Origin: Thiotrichales bacterium
GTDB lineage: Bacteria > Pseudomonadota > Gammaproteobacteria > Francisellales > CACEW01
Direction: 5' to 3'
DNA length: 47,764 nucleotides
Assembly: GCA_947478525.1 (NCBI GenBank)
Contig: CANJVU010000015.1
Location: forward strand, 1 to 47,764
Of the stretch, positions 1-8,861 are shown in pieces. The notes under the pieces were generated by a model. It was not told the DNA's origin, did not search any database, and was given only the letters and a program-made list of their open reading frames with translations. The first letter of the stretch is position 1. Each line of letters begins with the position of its first letter. The translations under genes were made by a program, and so were the position numbers.

Positions 1-2416
1 ACGCTGCGCCAGCATCTTCTGCCACAATGGCAACGTCACCCACGCCAGCGGTTAAAATGGCTGCGGCAACCGCAGGAACAACATATCCTGTACATTCACC
101 GGCGATTCTTGCAATTTGGAGAGGCGAAGCTGCTGCAGCGTATTGCTTGGCGAAATTTTCTAACATATCTTGTGTTGGTTTGTCGCTGGCTAATAGCATC
201 ATAGTTTGTTTCACATTATTCAGGGCATTGCGTACGGCTTGAAGCTGTTGTGGTGTGATGCCATTAACGGCAATTTCATAGGCAGTTTTTGCGGTTTGCG
301 CCACCGATTTGGCTTGGCTCCATAAGCTGTCAAACATGCCGCCAGAGAAAGATTTGCCTTCTTGCCAGCGTTGCCAGAGGTCGTTGTGTTGTTGCAATTC
401 CTGATTGTCTTTTTTGGCCTGAGCTTTAACTTGATTGATAATACCATCCAAAGCCATTTGCAGCTTTTGTCGCTGTGTTTGCAATTTGCTTTGTGCCGCC
501 GGGTCGCCATAGGCAATTTTGGTGGCTTGTTTGGCTTTAAGGTCGCTTAGCGTAACTTTACCGCTGGCCGGTAATTTGCCTTGCTGGGTGCTGCCATCAT
601 CAAAGGTGACACTGTACGGTAAGTCTTTCACCGGTTGACTGTATTGGTCAAAATACCCCAGGGTAATCCAATGCGGCATATCTTGTTCTTGTGCCCCCTG
701 AACCTTATTACCTCCAAACTTTTCAGTCAAATTGCCAGTAATCTGATGCTCATGATTGGCAGTGGTTGCCTGCACAAAGTCTAAATGTTTATCACCTTCT
801 CTGGTTTGCGATGGGTAGTTGTTCAACATCATAAACGTATGATGATCGCCTTCCTGGTGCTTGGTGCCAAATTTCATCGCAGTGGTATTGCCCAGGGTGT
901 TGGTATACGTCATCTCCTGACCTTGTGGCAACACGTGTGCGGTGCGTTGTTGCAACTCCGGTGAGTGAATGTGTTGCGATTGATTGGTTGCGGCGGTGCC
1001 CATGATCAATGGTCGGTCGATGCAGCCATCGGCAAATGATACTTGGAATTCGGTGTCGGCGTAGTAGGGGAAGGACACGCCTGCATCACCGGAATTTAAT
1101 TTTGCCGACAATCGGGTATAGCGTGCTTTGGCGCCATTGCAAAAATAGCTTTGGTCAAAGGGGAAAATCACCGGAATGCGGCCTTGTTCGTCGGGGGTGA
1201 CGGTGTCTTTTCCGCCGGTTTCGGCAAACACGCCAGACATCGCGCCGGTGTAAATGGGTAAGTTGGCGTTGTGATCCAGCAGTTTTTCGCGATAGGGCGC
1301 GCTGAGTTCATACGCTACAAAGCTATGGTCTTGTTCGTAAATCAGCGCATCGCTATTTTCATCGGGATAAAATTGATAGCAAACTTCGGTAACAATACAA
1401 TCCCCATTAATGCCATAGCGACCAATATCCAGGTCAATGATATTGCCTGCTTGAATCAAATGCCCCTGAAAAAACCCATCCAGTTTTCTTTTGCGAACCC
1501 GCTCGGCATCCGCAGCATTTGAAGCATAGCGGGTTACCTGATCCTGATTGAGATTATTAAACGGTACTTTCAGGTTCCAATTACGCAACACTGTTTTGTT
1601 ATAAACAACCTGAGTTTCATCAACAAGGGTTTTGCCACTGGATTCATCATAATAAGACGCACAAATCTTTCTAATACCCATGCTGTCGCTGTAGTATCCG
1701 GCTTTTAGATATACGCCATCACCTTGCATATCGGTGTCTTCCAAAAGCTTAATCGGATTTGCATAGCGTATAAACCCGGCATTGCTGTCACCCACCACAA
1801 AGGCGACTTTGCTGGATTTGTCGTGTAATGAAGCCGATAAATCCTGGTAATAATTGAACCACGCACCGTGGCGCATAATGGTGCGCGAGATAAATTCGCC
1901 ATCGGTTTCGCCGAACTGGCCCAACTGAAAATGTTGTGGATATTGGTTGGTGTCGGGCGCATTAATCCGCCATTGGAAATCGGTATAATTGGCTGCATTA
2001 TTCTGCTGCGCTTGGTCTTTGATGCCTTTGTTTAACACATCTATCATTGTTGGGCTGTAGTAAATCACCGAGCGGTAACGCGAAAAGCCGCGTGATAACT
2101 CAGAGCTCAGGGTTATCCGTAAAATACGCTGGCGTTGGCTGAAGTAGGGCACGGCTTTCACCGAACGCACCAAACCCTGCAGGCACATCGATTTACCGGA
2201 CTTGTGAAACGACACCATTACCTTTGCCCATTGGCTGGCAATGCTGTCTGGAGATATATCAAATGTCGATTGCGAACCATCACCATCCACCACATCAACC
2301 ACAATCGCATAATCAGAATGAATTTTACAGGTGTAACGCAACGACATCACCGATAGATCAATCTCACGACCCGCTTGTTCAACGTAGAAGCGGATGGAAA
2401 TGGATTCTTTTTTCAT
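1..2416 (-). CDS. vgrG: Type VI secretion VgrG spike protein with C-terminal extension (partial)
   Basis: The reverse strand is open from an ATG at 2416 to the window edge (805 codons, no stop). The N-terminal half reads as a VgrG/gp27-gp5-like spike: a gp27-like start (MKKESISIRFYVEQAG), a segment with GQFGETDGEFISR typical of the VgrG core, and an OB-fold/gp5-like stretch with TPDEQGRIPVIFPFD and the later ATNQSQHIHSPE followed by a MKFGTKHQEGDHH-like needle region. VgrG trimerises at the tip of the T6SS tube and carries effectors. The standard core is about 600-650 residues. Here residues from roughly 640 onward form a Lys/Gln-rich helical stretch and then an Ala/Gly/Val-rich hydrophobic segment, suggesting an evolved VgrG whose effector end lies outside the window. 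The spike identity is clear from motif order; the extension's function is inference. Confidence 0.88.
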   Translation of the reverse strand, partial: MKKESISIRFYVEQAGREIDLSVMSLRYTCKIHSDYAIVVDVVDGDGSQSTFDISPDSIASQWAKVMVSFHKSGKSMCLQGLVRSVKAVPYFSQRQRILRITLSSELSRGFSRYRSVIYYSPTMIDVLNKGIKDQAQQNNAANYTDFQWRINAPDTNQYPQHFQLGQFGETDGEFISRTIMRHGAWFNYYQDLSASLHDKSSKVAFVVGDSNAGFIRYANPIKLLEDTDMQGDGVYLKAGYYSDSMGIRKICASYYDESSGKTLVDETQVVYNKTVLRNWNLKVPFNNLNQDQVTRYASNAADAERVRKRKLDGFFQGHLIQAGNIIDLDIGRYGINGDCIVTEVCYQFYPDENSDALIYEQDHSFVAYELSAPYREKLLDHNANLPIYTGAMSGVFAETGGKDTVTPDEQGRIPVIFPFDQSYFCNGAKARYTRLSAKLNSGDAGVSFPYYADTEFQVSFADGCIDRPLIMGTAATNQSQHIHSPELQQRTAHVLPQGQEMTYTNTLGNTTAMKFGTKHQEGDHHTFMMLNNYPSQTREGDKHLDFVQATTANHEHQITGNLTEKFGGNKVQGAQEQDMPHWITLGYFDQYSQPVKDLPYSVTFDDGSTQQGKLPASGKVTLSDLKAKQATKIAYGDPAAQSKLQTQRQKLQMALDGIINQVKAQAKKDNQELQQHNDLWQRWQEGKSFSGGMFDSLWSQAKSVAQTAKTAYEIAVNGITPQQLQAVRNALNNVKQTMMLLASDKPTQDMLENFAKQYAAAASPLQIARIAGECTGYVVPAVAAAILTAGVGDVAIVAEDAGAA

Positions 2417-2494
2417 TTATTTGAGACCTAATGAATATTTTAAGGTCATTATAAAGCTTTAATATGTCCAAAATCAAGACTTTTTTATTGCTTT

Positions 2495-2534
2495 AAATAA
2501 AAAAAACCCGCCTTGCTTGTACGTGGCGGGTTTT
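2495..2534 (-). terminator. Rho-independent terminator of fis
   Basis: Read on the minus strand, AAAACCCGCC and GGCGGGTTTT form a perfect 10-bp stem with a 12-nt loop, followed by a run of T (the complement of the A-run just left of the stem). It lies about 20 nt after the fis stop codon and ends that transcript before vgrG. Confidence 0.85.
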
Positions 2535-2556
2535 GACTTTCTGGCTTTATCAGAAA

Positions 2557-2838
2557 TTATAACATTCCGTAGAACGCTAATTTTTTGCGGAAGGTACCGC
2601 GGTTGATGCCAAGGATACGAGCCGCTTGGCTTTGGTTGTGACGGCAATAGTCCATGGTTTCTTTAATCAAAGGTAATTCTACTTCGTGCAGAACCAGTTC
2701 ATACACGTTTTCTGGGGTTTGTTCGCCCAGGTTGTCGAAGTAGCTTTTTACGGCTCGAGCCACTTGTTCATTCAAGGGGTGGCCAATTTTGTTACCCGTA
2801 TAAACGGCTTGTTTGTTGTAATGCATAGTAGCAGGCAT
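2557..2838 (-). CDS. fis: Fis, nucleoid-associated DNA-bending protein
   Basis: This 93-residue protein matches Fis over its whole length; E. coli Fis is 98 residues. The C-terminal helix-turn-helix is nearly textbook: QSQAARILGINRGTFRKKL, ending YGML. The middle PENVYELVLHEVELPLI matches the dimerisation helices. Fis bends DNA, activates rRNA and tRNA promoters and helps organise the nucleoid. In enterics fis sits behind dusB; here it stands alone with its own promoter and terminator. The start at 2838 is preceded by AAGAGG about 9 nt upstream. An internal Met at residue 5 is a less likely start. Confidence 0.96.
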   Translation of the reverse strand: MPATMHYNKQAVYTGNKIGHPLNEQVARAVKSYFDNLGEQTPENVYELVLHEVELPLIKETMDYCRHNQSQAARILGINRGTFRKKLAFYGML

Positions 2839-2868
2839 GTTATATTCCTCTTATTAGTGTTAAGGAAA

Positions 2869-2889
2869 GAGTGTCTTTTCATGACACTC
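2869..2889 (-). promoter_or_regulatory. Hairpin in the fis mRNA leader
   Basis: GAGTGTC and GACACTC form a perfect 7-bp stem with a 7-nt loop inside the fis leader, about 30 nt before the start codon. No U-run follows, so it is not a simple terminator. It could affect stability or translation; function unknown. Confidence 0.4.
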
Positions 2890-2928
2890 CTGGAGTCCGA
2901 CCAGAGGTTGCTCTGATCTTGGGTGTGA

Positions 2929-2957
2929 ATTGTACGATATGCTGATAAACAGTGCAA
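2929..2957 (-). promoter_or_regulatory. Sigma-70 promoter of fis
   Basis: On the minus strand a -35 TTGCAC (2957-2952) and a -10 TACAAT (2934-2929) are separated by exactly 17 nt. The predicted transcript has a leader of about 85 nt before the fis ATG. Confidence 0.75.
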
Positions 2958-2989
2958 GCGTTTTTTGTACATATTTTTTTAAAAATATC

Positions 2990-3766
2990 TTAAGCCTGCA
3001 AATCATGTGTTTGTGGGCGTAATTGCTTGGCGGCTAAGTAGATAAAAGGCGTATTCATAGCGGAAATTATCACGCGCAATAAGTACGTTCCTAAAATATA
3101 CCCAAGGATTAAAGTATGCCAAGGCACTGGGCTGCTGGAAAACAGGCGCCATGCCAGCAGGCTAAAGACAGTGTTATCGAGCAGCGCGGAGAGCCAGCAA
3201 GATAAGTTGTTGCGTAGCCATAACCATTTTTGGTGGGTTAGACGTTTGATTAAGGAGAAGATCCAAACATCAGTAAATTGGCTGATCAAAAACGATGAAA
3301 GGCTTGCCAGCAATAACGCTGGTGCTGGGGTAAAAATGGTGAGCAAGGCCTTTTGTGAGTCAGTGGCTTCGGGCATGCCAGCTTGGATCGATTGCAGCAT
3401 CGTCAGTGGGGTAAAGCCAAGGGTCAGCACCATGGTAATTACCATCAGCACCATACCAGAAAATGCCAGCAAAATGCCACGGCGTGCCGCAGCGGCTCCA
3501 TAATATTCGGTTAAAATATCCGTGGCCAAATAGGTTGCTGCAAACAGGGTGGTACCCAGTGGAACAGGGTTGTCATAAAACGGGAAATTGACCAACTTGG
3601 TTACTTGAATATTGCCGGCAATCACCATGACTGCCATAAAAACATAAATGCCATTTTGACCGAGCAGGCGCATCATAACGAGCACTGCGCTGTAACAAAA
3701 AAGCAGTTGAATAATCCAAGTCAACCAAAATGGCCATTGATTGAGGGTGTGAATGAGGCTTAACAT
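2990..3766 (-). CDS. yhhQ: Queuosine-precursor transporter, YhhQ/VUT family membrane protein
   Basis: The protein is about 258 residues with six or so hydrophobic segments and the family signature ATDILTEYYG following GTTLFAATYL. YhhQ-type (DUF165/VUT) proteins import queuosine precursors such as preQ0/preQ1 for tRNA wobble modification. The frame stays open to 3847, but that longer start would overlap the divergent SDR gene; the Met at 3766 (MLSLIHTLNQWP) gives a normal hydrophobic N-terminus and leaves a 61-bp divergent promoter space. The ribosome site is weak in either case. Family assignment is firm; the exact substrate is by homology. Confidence 0.85.
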   Translation of the reverse strand: MLSLIHTLNQWPFWLTWIIQLLFCYSAVLVMMRLLGQNGIYVFMAVMVIAGNIQVTKLVNFPFYDNPVPLGTTLFAATYLATDILTEYYGAAAARRGILLAFSGMVLMVITMVLTLGFTPLTMLQSIQAGMPEATDSQKALLTIFTPAPALLLASLSSFLISQFTDVWIFSLIKRLTHQKWLWLRNNLSCWLSALLDNTVFSLLAWRLFSSSPVPWHTLILGYILGTYLLRVIISAMNTPFIYLAAKQLRPQTHDLQA

Positions 3767-3827
3767 GGGTTGCTTCTGGTCAGGTAATCGGTGAAAATGG
3801 TGGTCATCATAATAGATAGGCATATAA

Positions 3828-4565
3828 ATGGCAAACCGATTTACCAATCAAGTGGTTGTGGTGACAGGCGGTGCGCGGGGAATTGGCCTTGCCATCGCTG
3901 AGTATTTTACCCAAGAAGGCGCGAAAGTATGGGTACTGGATTTGCAGTCTGCAGAGCCCTGTGATGTTTCTAATCCCGCACAAGTTCAACAAGGGATTGG
4001 CCGTATTATTCAACGCCACGGACGTATCGATATTCTAATTGCCAACGCCGGTGTGCAATTATTATCCTCGATTGAACATACACCGCCAGAAGCGTTGCAG
4101 CAAGTTTTTGCCACTAATGTATTTGGCGCTTATTACTGCGTGCAAGCGGTGTTGCCGATTATGCGTCAACAACACTACGGTCGTATTTTACTGATGGGTT
4201 CCGAGCAAGGATTGATTGGGCGCTCATTAGGCACCGCCTATGGCATGAGCAAAGCTGCGTTGATTCAATTGGCCAAAGCCGCCAGCACTGAAATCGTCGG
4301 TGATAATATTTTGATTAATGCGCTTTGTCCTTCAACCGTTGCCGATACTGGTTTGACGCACTATGCTGCAGCGTATTTTGCCAAGCAATGGAATCTGTCC
4401 GCTGCCGAGACGTTACAGCGCTTTGCTCAAGAGCAATTGACGGGTAAGCTCGTCTCTCTGCAAGAAGTGACGCGCTGGGTGGGGCAGTTGTGTTCTGCCG
4501 AGAATCAATCGATCACTGGATCAGCGATTATGCTCGATGGGGGAATGTCGGTCACAAGAGCGTAG
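3828..4565 (+). CDS. Short-chain dehydrogenase/reductase (SDR) family oxidoreductase
   Basis: This is a classical SDR of 245 residues. The cofactor motif TGGARGIG is at 13-20, NAG at 73-75, and the catalytic Ser125-Tyr138-Lys142 triad is intact (Tyr in AYGMSK). The C-terminal SGSAIMLDGGMSV-like end is typical. It presumably performs NAD(P)-dependent oxidation/reduction of an alcohol/ketone. The segment between beta-2 and the NAG strand is a little shorter than usual. It is divergent from yhhQ with no operon partner, so the substrate cannot be inferred. Confidence 0.9.
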   Translation: MANRFTNQVVVVTGGARGIGLAIAEYFTQEGAKVWVLDLQSAEPCDVSNPAQVQQGIGRIIQRHGRIDILIANAGVQLLSSIEHTPPEALQQVFATNVFGAYYCVQAVLPIMRQQHYGRILLMGSEQGLIGRSLGTAYGMSKAALIQLAKAASTEIVGDNILINALCPSTVADTGLTHYAAAYFAKQWNLSAAETLQRFAQEQLTGKLVSLQEVTRWVGQLCSAENQSITGSAIMLDGGMSVTRA

Positions 4566-4605
4566 CACATAATATTGTAATGATGCTACAGCTAGCCCAA
4601 CACAG

Positions 4606-5430
4606 CTAGCCCATCCTTGCCTGCGTGGGTATTTCTACCCCTACGGGTGTATCGTGACGATCGTTTTCTTTACAGGAAAAAAACGCCCCTGTAAAGCTAC
4701 AACAGTTTCGCTCTGGTGCTTGTTTGTCACAACATGCATAAGTATCATAACTGGCAAACCCTGTTCCTGAACAACAAAAACAGCATGCATTCGTTAAGCA
4801 ATTATCTTGGGGGGTGTTAACAGGAGGTGCACCTCCTTGAAAGATACTTCCTACTATGCAGATTACACCAAGCGTTGCGGCGGCACAGGCGGTAGCGCCA
4901 AATATGGCGCCACATACGGCGCGACAACACAGGGTTAGTGTTACTTTTTCCCCTGGTGCTTGGGCATACACTGCTTCATGTAGTTTATCGTAAGAGCCTT
5001 TTAAAACATTTGTACTAAAATCAATTGCTGTAAAGCCCCCCAGAAAATCAGGTAGCTTAGGAAGCTGAATTACTTTTAGTTTTTTGCCAAGGCTGATTTC
5101 TTTTAACTCAGTTTCTATTTCTGCTAGGCCCGCGATCACTGAGCGGAAGTCATCCATATCTTTTTTTGAAATTGCTATTACATTTTCTTGTCTTGGGTCG
5201 GGTAAACTTTCTGCCGGATCTGTCGGACTGGGTAGTTTTCCTGGAAAAGACTCTAAATATTGTATGCCGTTTTTATGTGCCGTTATAGCTGCATATATAT
5301 ATTCCTTAAGATTAATATATCCCCGGGGATCGGAGCATCCACCTTTCCAACTTTTTGCTCTTTCGTATGATTGTCTATATTGATCAATAGGTTTAAGTAA
5401 AAGTAAGTCGGTTTCTGGTGAGCCGCTCAT
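4606..5430 (-). CDS. Unknown protein with Cys-rich C-terminal third
   Basis: I do not recognise this 274-residue protein. The N-terminal two thirds are soluble, with a proline-rich patch around 70-80 and a helical Lys/Glu-rich stretch. Near residues 170-200 there is an Ala/Gly/Cys-rich hydrophobic segment (AIFGATACAAATLGVIC) that could be a membrane helix. About ten more cysteines follow as CC or CxCC clusters within about 60 residues. The start at 5430 is chosen because GAGGAGG lies 6 nt upstream; the frame extends to 5490 without a ribosome site. The cysteine clusters suggest metal binding, lipidation or disulfides, but no family motif settles this. It may be a secreted or host-targeted protein. 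Confidence 0.6.
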   Translation of the reverse strand: MSGSPETDLLLLKPIDQYRQSYERAKSWKGGCSDPRGYINLKEYIYAAITAHKNGIQYLESFPGKLPSPTDPAESLPDPRQENVIAISKKDMDDFRSVIAGLAEIETELKEISLGKKLKVIQLPKLPDFLGGFTAIDFSTNVLKGSYDKLHEAVYAQAPGEKVTLTLCCRAVCGAIFGATACAAATLGVICIVGSIFQGGAPPVNTPQDNCLTNACCFCCSGTGFASYDTYACCDKQAPERNCCSFTGAFFSCKENDRHDTPVGVEIPTQARMG

Positions 5431-5436
5431 TTGCAT

Positions 5437-5460
5437 CCTCCTCTTTATTGTGAGAGGAGG
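5437..5460 (-). promoter_or_regulatory. Hairpin sequestering the ribosome-binding site of the Cys-rich gene
   Basis: In the minus-strand transcript CCTCCTCT (5460-5453) pairs perfectly with AGAGGAGG (5444-5437), leaving an 8-nt loop. The 3' arm contains the Shine-Dalgarno sequence of the gene starting at 5430. A perfect 8-bp helix would mask it, so translation may depend on temperature, a ligand, a protein or an antisense RNA. Confidence 0.55.
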
Positions 5461-5507
5461 TATTATATATTTTATATGATATATTGTCAATTATTTATAG
5501 CAAATAT

Positions 5508-6761
5508 TTATGTATTAATATGTTTTTTTATTACAAACAGCAACGCTACACCCGGTAGTGCAATGACAAACGTCCAGAAATAAAACCAGGTCCAGCCGAT
5601 ATGAACAATCATCATTGCAGCTGCCGGACCGACGTAAACACGACCAATGGCGGTAAGCGCAGACAATAACGCATATTGTGTCGCGGAATAGCGTTGATTA
5701 CACAACCCCATCAGCAGCGCAGTAAACGCTACCGTACCCAAACCACTGCAGAACTGTTCGGTAAAAATGGCGAACATCATCAAGAGAAAATTGTGGCCAA
5801 TGATGGATAGCCACATATAGGTTAAATTCGATAACCCTTGCAAGATGCCGAAGATCACCAGTGCGCGGAATAAATTGAGCCGCAGCATGATAATACCGCC
5901 CACAATGCCGCCCAAAATGGCAGCGATCATGCTCATGGATTTATTGGCCAGGCCGACTTCGGTGAGTGAAAACCCCAAGTGGCGCAGTAAAAACGTCGTA
6001 TTGAGCGCCAGTGCAAAAGCATCGCCCAATTTGTATAAAATCAAAATCAACAGTAACAGTAGTGCCGTTTTTAATCCAAAGCGCTGGAAGAAATCGACAA
6101 ATGGTTCAACTACAGCAGCTTTGAGTGTTGTGGGTGAAGGGTTGTCGGAGTGTTGCTCAGGTTCTGGTGCCCAAAAACAGGTGATGACACCGATCAACAT
6201 TAATGCAGCCATGATTAAATAAGTGACGTGCCAACCGAAGTGCTGCGCCATCACCAAGGCCAGTGCGCCGGAGATAATCATCGCAATGCGGTAGCCTGTG
6301 TTTTGGCTGGCGGCGATCAGCCCACGTTCGGTGGGCGTGGCGATATCGATCATATAGGCGCCGATGCTGATGTCCTGTGATGCCGAGCAAAACGCCACCA
6401 ATAACGCAACACCCGCAAGCAGTAATGGACTGGTGGCGGGGCGTAGCGTGGTCATGCCAATCAAGCTAATAATCAATAATAATTGTATGATTAAGATCCA
6501 GCCACGACGCCGACCTAGACAGGGCGGTACATAGCGATCCATCAGCGGTGACCAAATAAATTTATAGACGTAAGGTTGGCCGATCAAGCTGAGCATGCCA
6601 ATGCCCATGAGGCTGATGCCGTCTTGGGTATACCAAGCGCTTAATGTGGAAACGCTCAGCGCCATCGGCAAGCCAGAAGCAAAGCCGAGGAAAAACAACG
6701 CCAGCAGTTTGCGGCTGGATAAGATGGCTTTGAGAGAGGATAAATAGGGCATGATATTCAT
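5508..6761 (-). CDS. ampG: AmpG-type muropeptide MFS permease
   Basis: This 417-residue protein has about twelve hydrophobic segments and strong AmpG features near the N-terminus: GFASGLPMALSVSTLSAW, then GIGMLSLIGQPYVYKFIWSP, and LMDRYVPPCLGRRRGW (the MFS loop 2-3 motif). AmpG imports anhydro-muropeptides for cell-wall recycling and, in many gammaproteobacteria, feeds beta-lactamase induction. No amp or recycling genes are adjacent. No good ribosome site precedes the ATG at 6761 or the in-frame ATG at 6752, so the start is uncertain by three codons. Confidence 0.88.
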   Translation of the reverse strand: MNIMPYLSSLKAILSSRKLLALFFLGFASGLPMALSVSTLSAWYTQDGISLMGIGMLSLIGQPYVYKFIWSPLMDRYVPPCLGRRRGWILIIQLLLIISLIGMTTLRPATSPLLLAGVALLVAFCSASQDISIGAYMIDIATPTERGLIAASQNTGYRIAMIISGALALVMAQHFGWHVTYLIMAALMLIGVITCFWAPEPEQHSDNPSPTTLKAAVVEPFVDFFQRFGLKTALLLLLILILYKLGDAFALALNTTFLLRHLGFSLTEVGLANKSMSMIAAILGGIVGGIIMLRLNLFRALVIFGILQGLSNLTYMWLSIIGHNFLLMMFAIFTEQFCSGLGTVAFTALLMGLCNQRYSATQYALLSALTAIGRVYVGPAAAMMIVHIGWTWFYFWTFVIALPGVALLFVIKKHINT

Positions 6762-6873
6762 GGTTGCAAGAACAGTGATTCATAGTACTGAAATGTTGCG
6801 GGTGATTCAATAAAATACTGGACATTGCAATGATTGTATTATAAACTGCTCTTAAAGAATGCAGGAGTGAATC

Positions 6874-7527
6874 ATGCAAGCCACCGCCCTCAAAAAAACC
6901 TCAACCATCGTTCCCATATCGATTGGTTCTGAGCAATTATTAATGAAAGCCCGCGTGCACGAAAAAAATGAACTGGGTTACACGCTGAAACCGCAAAGCG
7001 GGGTGATGATGGTTGCTGCACGAGCTGCCAGTTGTTTGTTAGAACCAGAAGTCGACGATCAGGTGCTGATCTGCTGTCTCACGCCTGGGGAATATTTTAT
7101 TTTAGCGGTGTTGGTGCAAGCCAATAGCAGTCAGAGCCAGATCAGTGTTCGCGGTGATTTACTGTTGCAATCGACGGAAGGGTCGGTTTCTTTGCAAGCC
7201 AAGCAGGTGCTGAACACCCAGTCGGCGCGTTGGAATGCGTTGCATCATGAGGTTCAACTGACCGCACATCAGGCGAATTTTGTGCTGCACCATGTGTCTG
7301 CGTGTTTAGAGCGAGTGCGTTATGTGGCAGAATCTGTGATTCGCAACATCAAAGAATTAATTCATAGTGGAGTTTCTGAAACACGAGCATTGGATGAGCG
7401 CTATTCACTGACCAGCAAAATCCACCATGAACAAGCGACTGAACTTAAGCTCAGTGAAGCGCCCATTAGTCTCAATCGCGCGCAACAGATGGGAATTTCG
7501 GCGGACAAAGTGATGATTAACTCTTAA
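6874..7527 (+). CDS. DUF3540-like type VI secretion accessory protein
   Basis: The 217-residue protein has the layout I associate with DUF3540: an N-terminal small beta domain with AARAASCLLEPEVDDQVLI and EYFILAVLVQ, a repetitive beta segment (RGDLLLQSTEGSVSLQAKQ), then a helical segment (ERVRYVAESVIRNIKEL) and a short beta end (MGISADKVMIN). DUF3540 genes are usually found beside vgrG, DUF2169 and PAAR-like genes. The function is not established; roles in spike or effector loading are inferred. Here it stands alone, 4.5 kb from vgrG. GGAG lies 6 nt before the start. It converges almost stop to stop with the antiporter. Confidence 0.65.
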   Translation: MQATALKKTSTIVPISIGSEQLLMKARVHEKNELGYTLKPQSGVMMVAARAASCLLEPEVDDQVLICCLTPGEYFILAVLVQANSSQSQISVRGDLLLQSTEGSVSLQAKQVLNTQSARWNALHHEVQLTAHQANFVLHHVSACLERVRYVAESVIRNIKELIHSGVSETRALDERYSLTSKIHHEQATELKLSEAPISLNRAQQMGISADKVMINS

Positions 7528-7528
7528 C

Positions 7529-8764
7529 TTATTCCACATCATCCGCATGTTCTTTGCTGCTGACGTGAACGGCGCTTTCACTTGCCTTGACTTTATAGAG
7601 TTTGATTACATGCAGATCGCGGCTGCGTTTGACAAAGTTAATCCACAGTGGGCTAAATAACAGGGTAAACGCAATAATGGATAGCGTAAGTTGATAGGTA
7701 TAATCCGACACAAAGCCCATGCTTTTTCCGGTTAACGCCAACACAAATCCAAACTCTCCAATTTGTGACAAGAGCGCGCCCGCATAGAATGCTGAACGCC
7801 AGTCATGGCGAAATAGCCGAAATAATACCGCCATCACCGAGCTGTTGATGAGAAAAACCAGGATCACGATGCTGAGAATTTCAATCAAATTTTGCCAAAC
7901 GAATTGCAAATCTACCAGCATGCCAATCGACACGAAAAATAACGCCACGAACACGACTTTAAAAGGTTCTAGACGATGCTGTACCCAGCTGGTTTCTTGT
8001 GAAAAGGAAATAACCACGCCGGCCACGAAAGCGCCCAGAGCTGAAGATAAACCAAACATCCCCGTAATAAAGGCCAAACCAAAGCATAACACCAGCGCCA
8101 CAAAAATTTGTAGCTCATGGTCTTGACGAATTTTTTCAGCGTAAGGTAGGTTAAATTTTCCTTTGATCATCACCCAGGCTAACATGCAGATAATCAAAAT
8201 ACTGCCGACCGTTTGTAGCAACATGGTTTGAACGTCAATACCAGTGGTTGAGCTGAAGAAATTCAAAATTAAGATCATGGGAATCAAGGCAATATCTTGA
8301 AAGAGTAATATCCCCAAGACTTTCTGGCCAATAGGCGTGTTAATTTCTTTCCAGTCTTCCAGGATTTTAATCACCACCGCAGTGCTGCTTAAGCTGATGA
8401 TAAAACCCAGTAAAATGCTTCTGCCAAAAGGCCATCCGGCAAAGCGCCCCACGAGTATCATCATGCCAACGCTAATTAAAATTTGAGCGATGGTCGAAGT
8501 GACCACGAGCCTCCAACGTGAAATCAGGCGGGGCAGAGAGACTTCCAGTCCAATAAAGAACAGCAGCAGCATCACGCCAAAATCGCCCATGCGTGATAGC
8601 GTTTCATGGTTGGTCACCAGCCCCAATACTTCAGGGCCTAAAATAACACCCGCAATCAAATACCCAATGACATGCGGTTGATTAAAGCGACGCAACACCA
8701 AGCCGATCAGTAAAATGACCAGCAAAGCACCGACGATACCAGCCATGATGTCATGATTATACAT
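7529..8764 (-). CDS. Monovalent cation:proton antiporter, CPA2/KefB-like membrane domain
   Basis: The 411-residue protein is the CPA2 membrane module: GYLIAGVILGPEVLGLV, LLFFIGLEVSLP, LSSTAVVIKILED, the GILLFQDIALIPMILIL core (Q-D pair of the ion site), and SALGAFVAGVVIS. These are typical of KefB/KefC-type K+/H+ or Na+/H+ antiporters of the inner membrane. It ends shortly after the last helix with a short charged tail and has no TrkA-N/RCK nucleotide-binding domain, so it is not a full-length KefB/C. Ion specificity is unknown. Confidence 0.88.
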   Translation of the reverse strand: MYNHDIMAGIVGALLVILLIGLVLRRFNQPHVIGYLIAGVILGPEVLGLVTNHETLSRMGDFGVMLLLFFIGLEVSLPRLISRWRLVVTSTIAQILISVGMMILVGRFAGWPFGRSILLGFIISLSSTAVVIKILEDWKEINTPIGQKVLGILLFQDIALIPMILILNFFSSTTGIDVQTMLLQTVGSILIICMLAWVMIKGKFNLPYAEKIRQDHELQIFVALVLCFGLAFITGMFGLSSALGAFVAGVVISFSQETSWVQHRLEPFKVVFVALFFVSIGMLVDLQFVWQNLIEILSIVILVFLINSSVMAVLFRLFRHDWRSAFYAGALLSQIGEFGFVLALTGKSMGFVSDYTYQLTLSIIAFTLLFSPLWINFVKRSRDLHVIKLYKVKASESAVHVSSKEHADDVE

Positions 8765-8861
8765 GGTGAGTCACTATAGAAAATTCTGTTAGTTGTATTG
8801 TATACCACGTTATCCAGAATGCCAGGAGATTGTAAAAAACTTTTTAGGTCTTGAGGCATAA

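Noticed and set aside
2135..2424. Plus-strand open frames in the vgrG region
   Set aside because: They are antisense shadows of the vgrG frame without ribosome sites or recognisable domains.
3767..3847. Longer yhhQ start at 3847
   Set aside because: It would overlap the divergent SDR gene and adds a hydrophilic segment unlike the family N-terminus.
4575..4612. Direct repeat CAGCTAGCCCA twice
   Set aside because: Only two short copies at a gene end; no sign of a mobile element.
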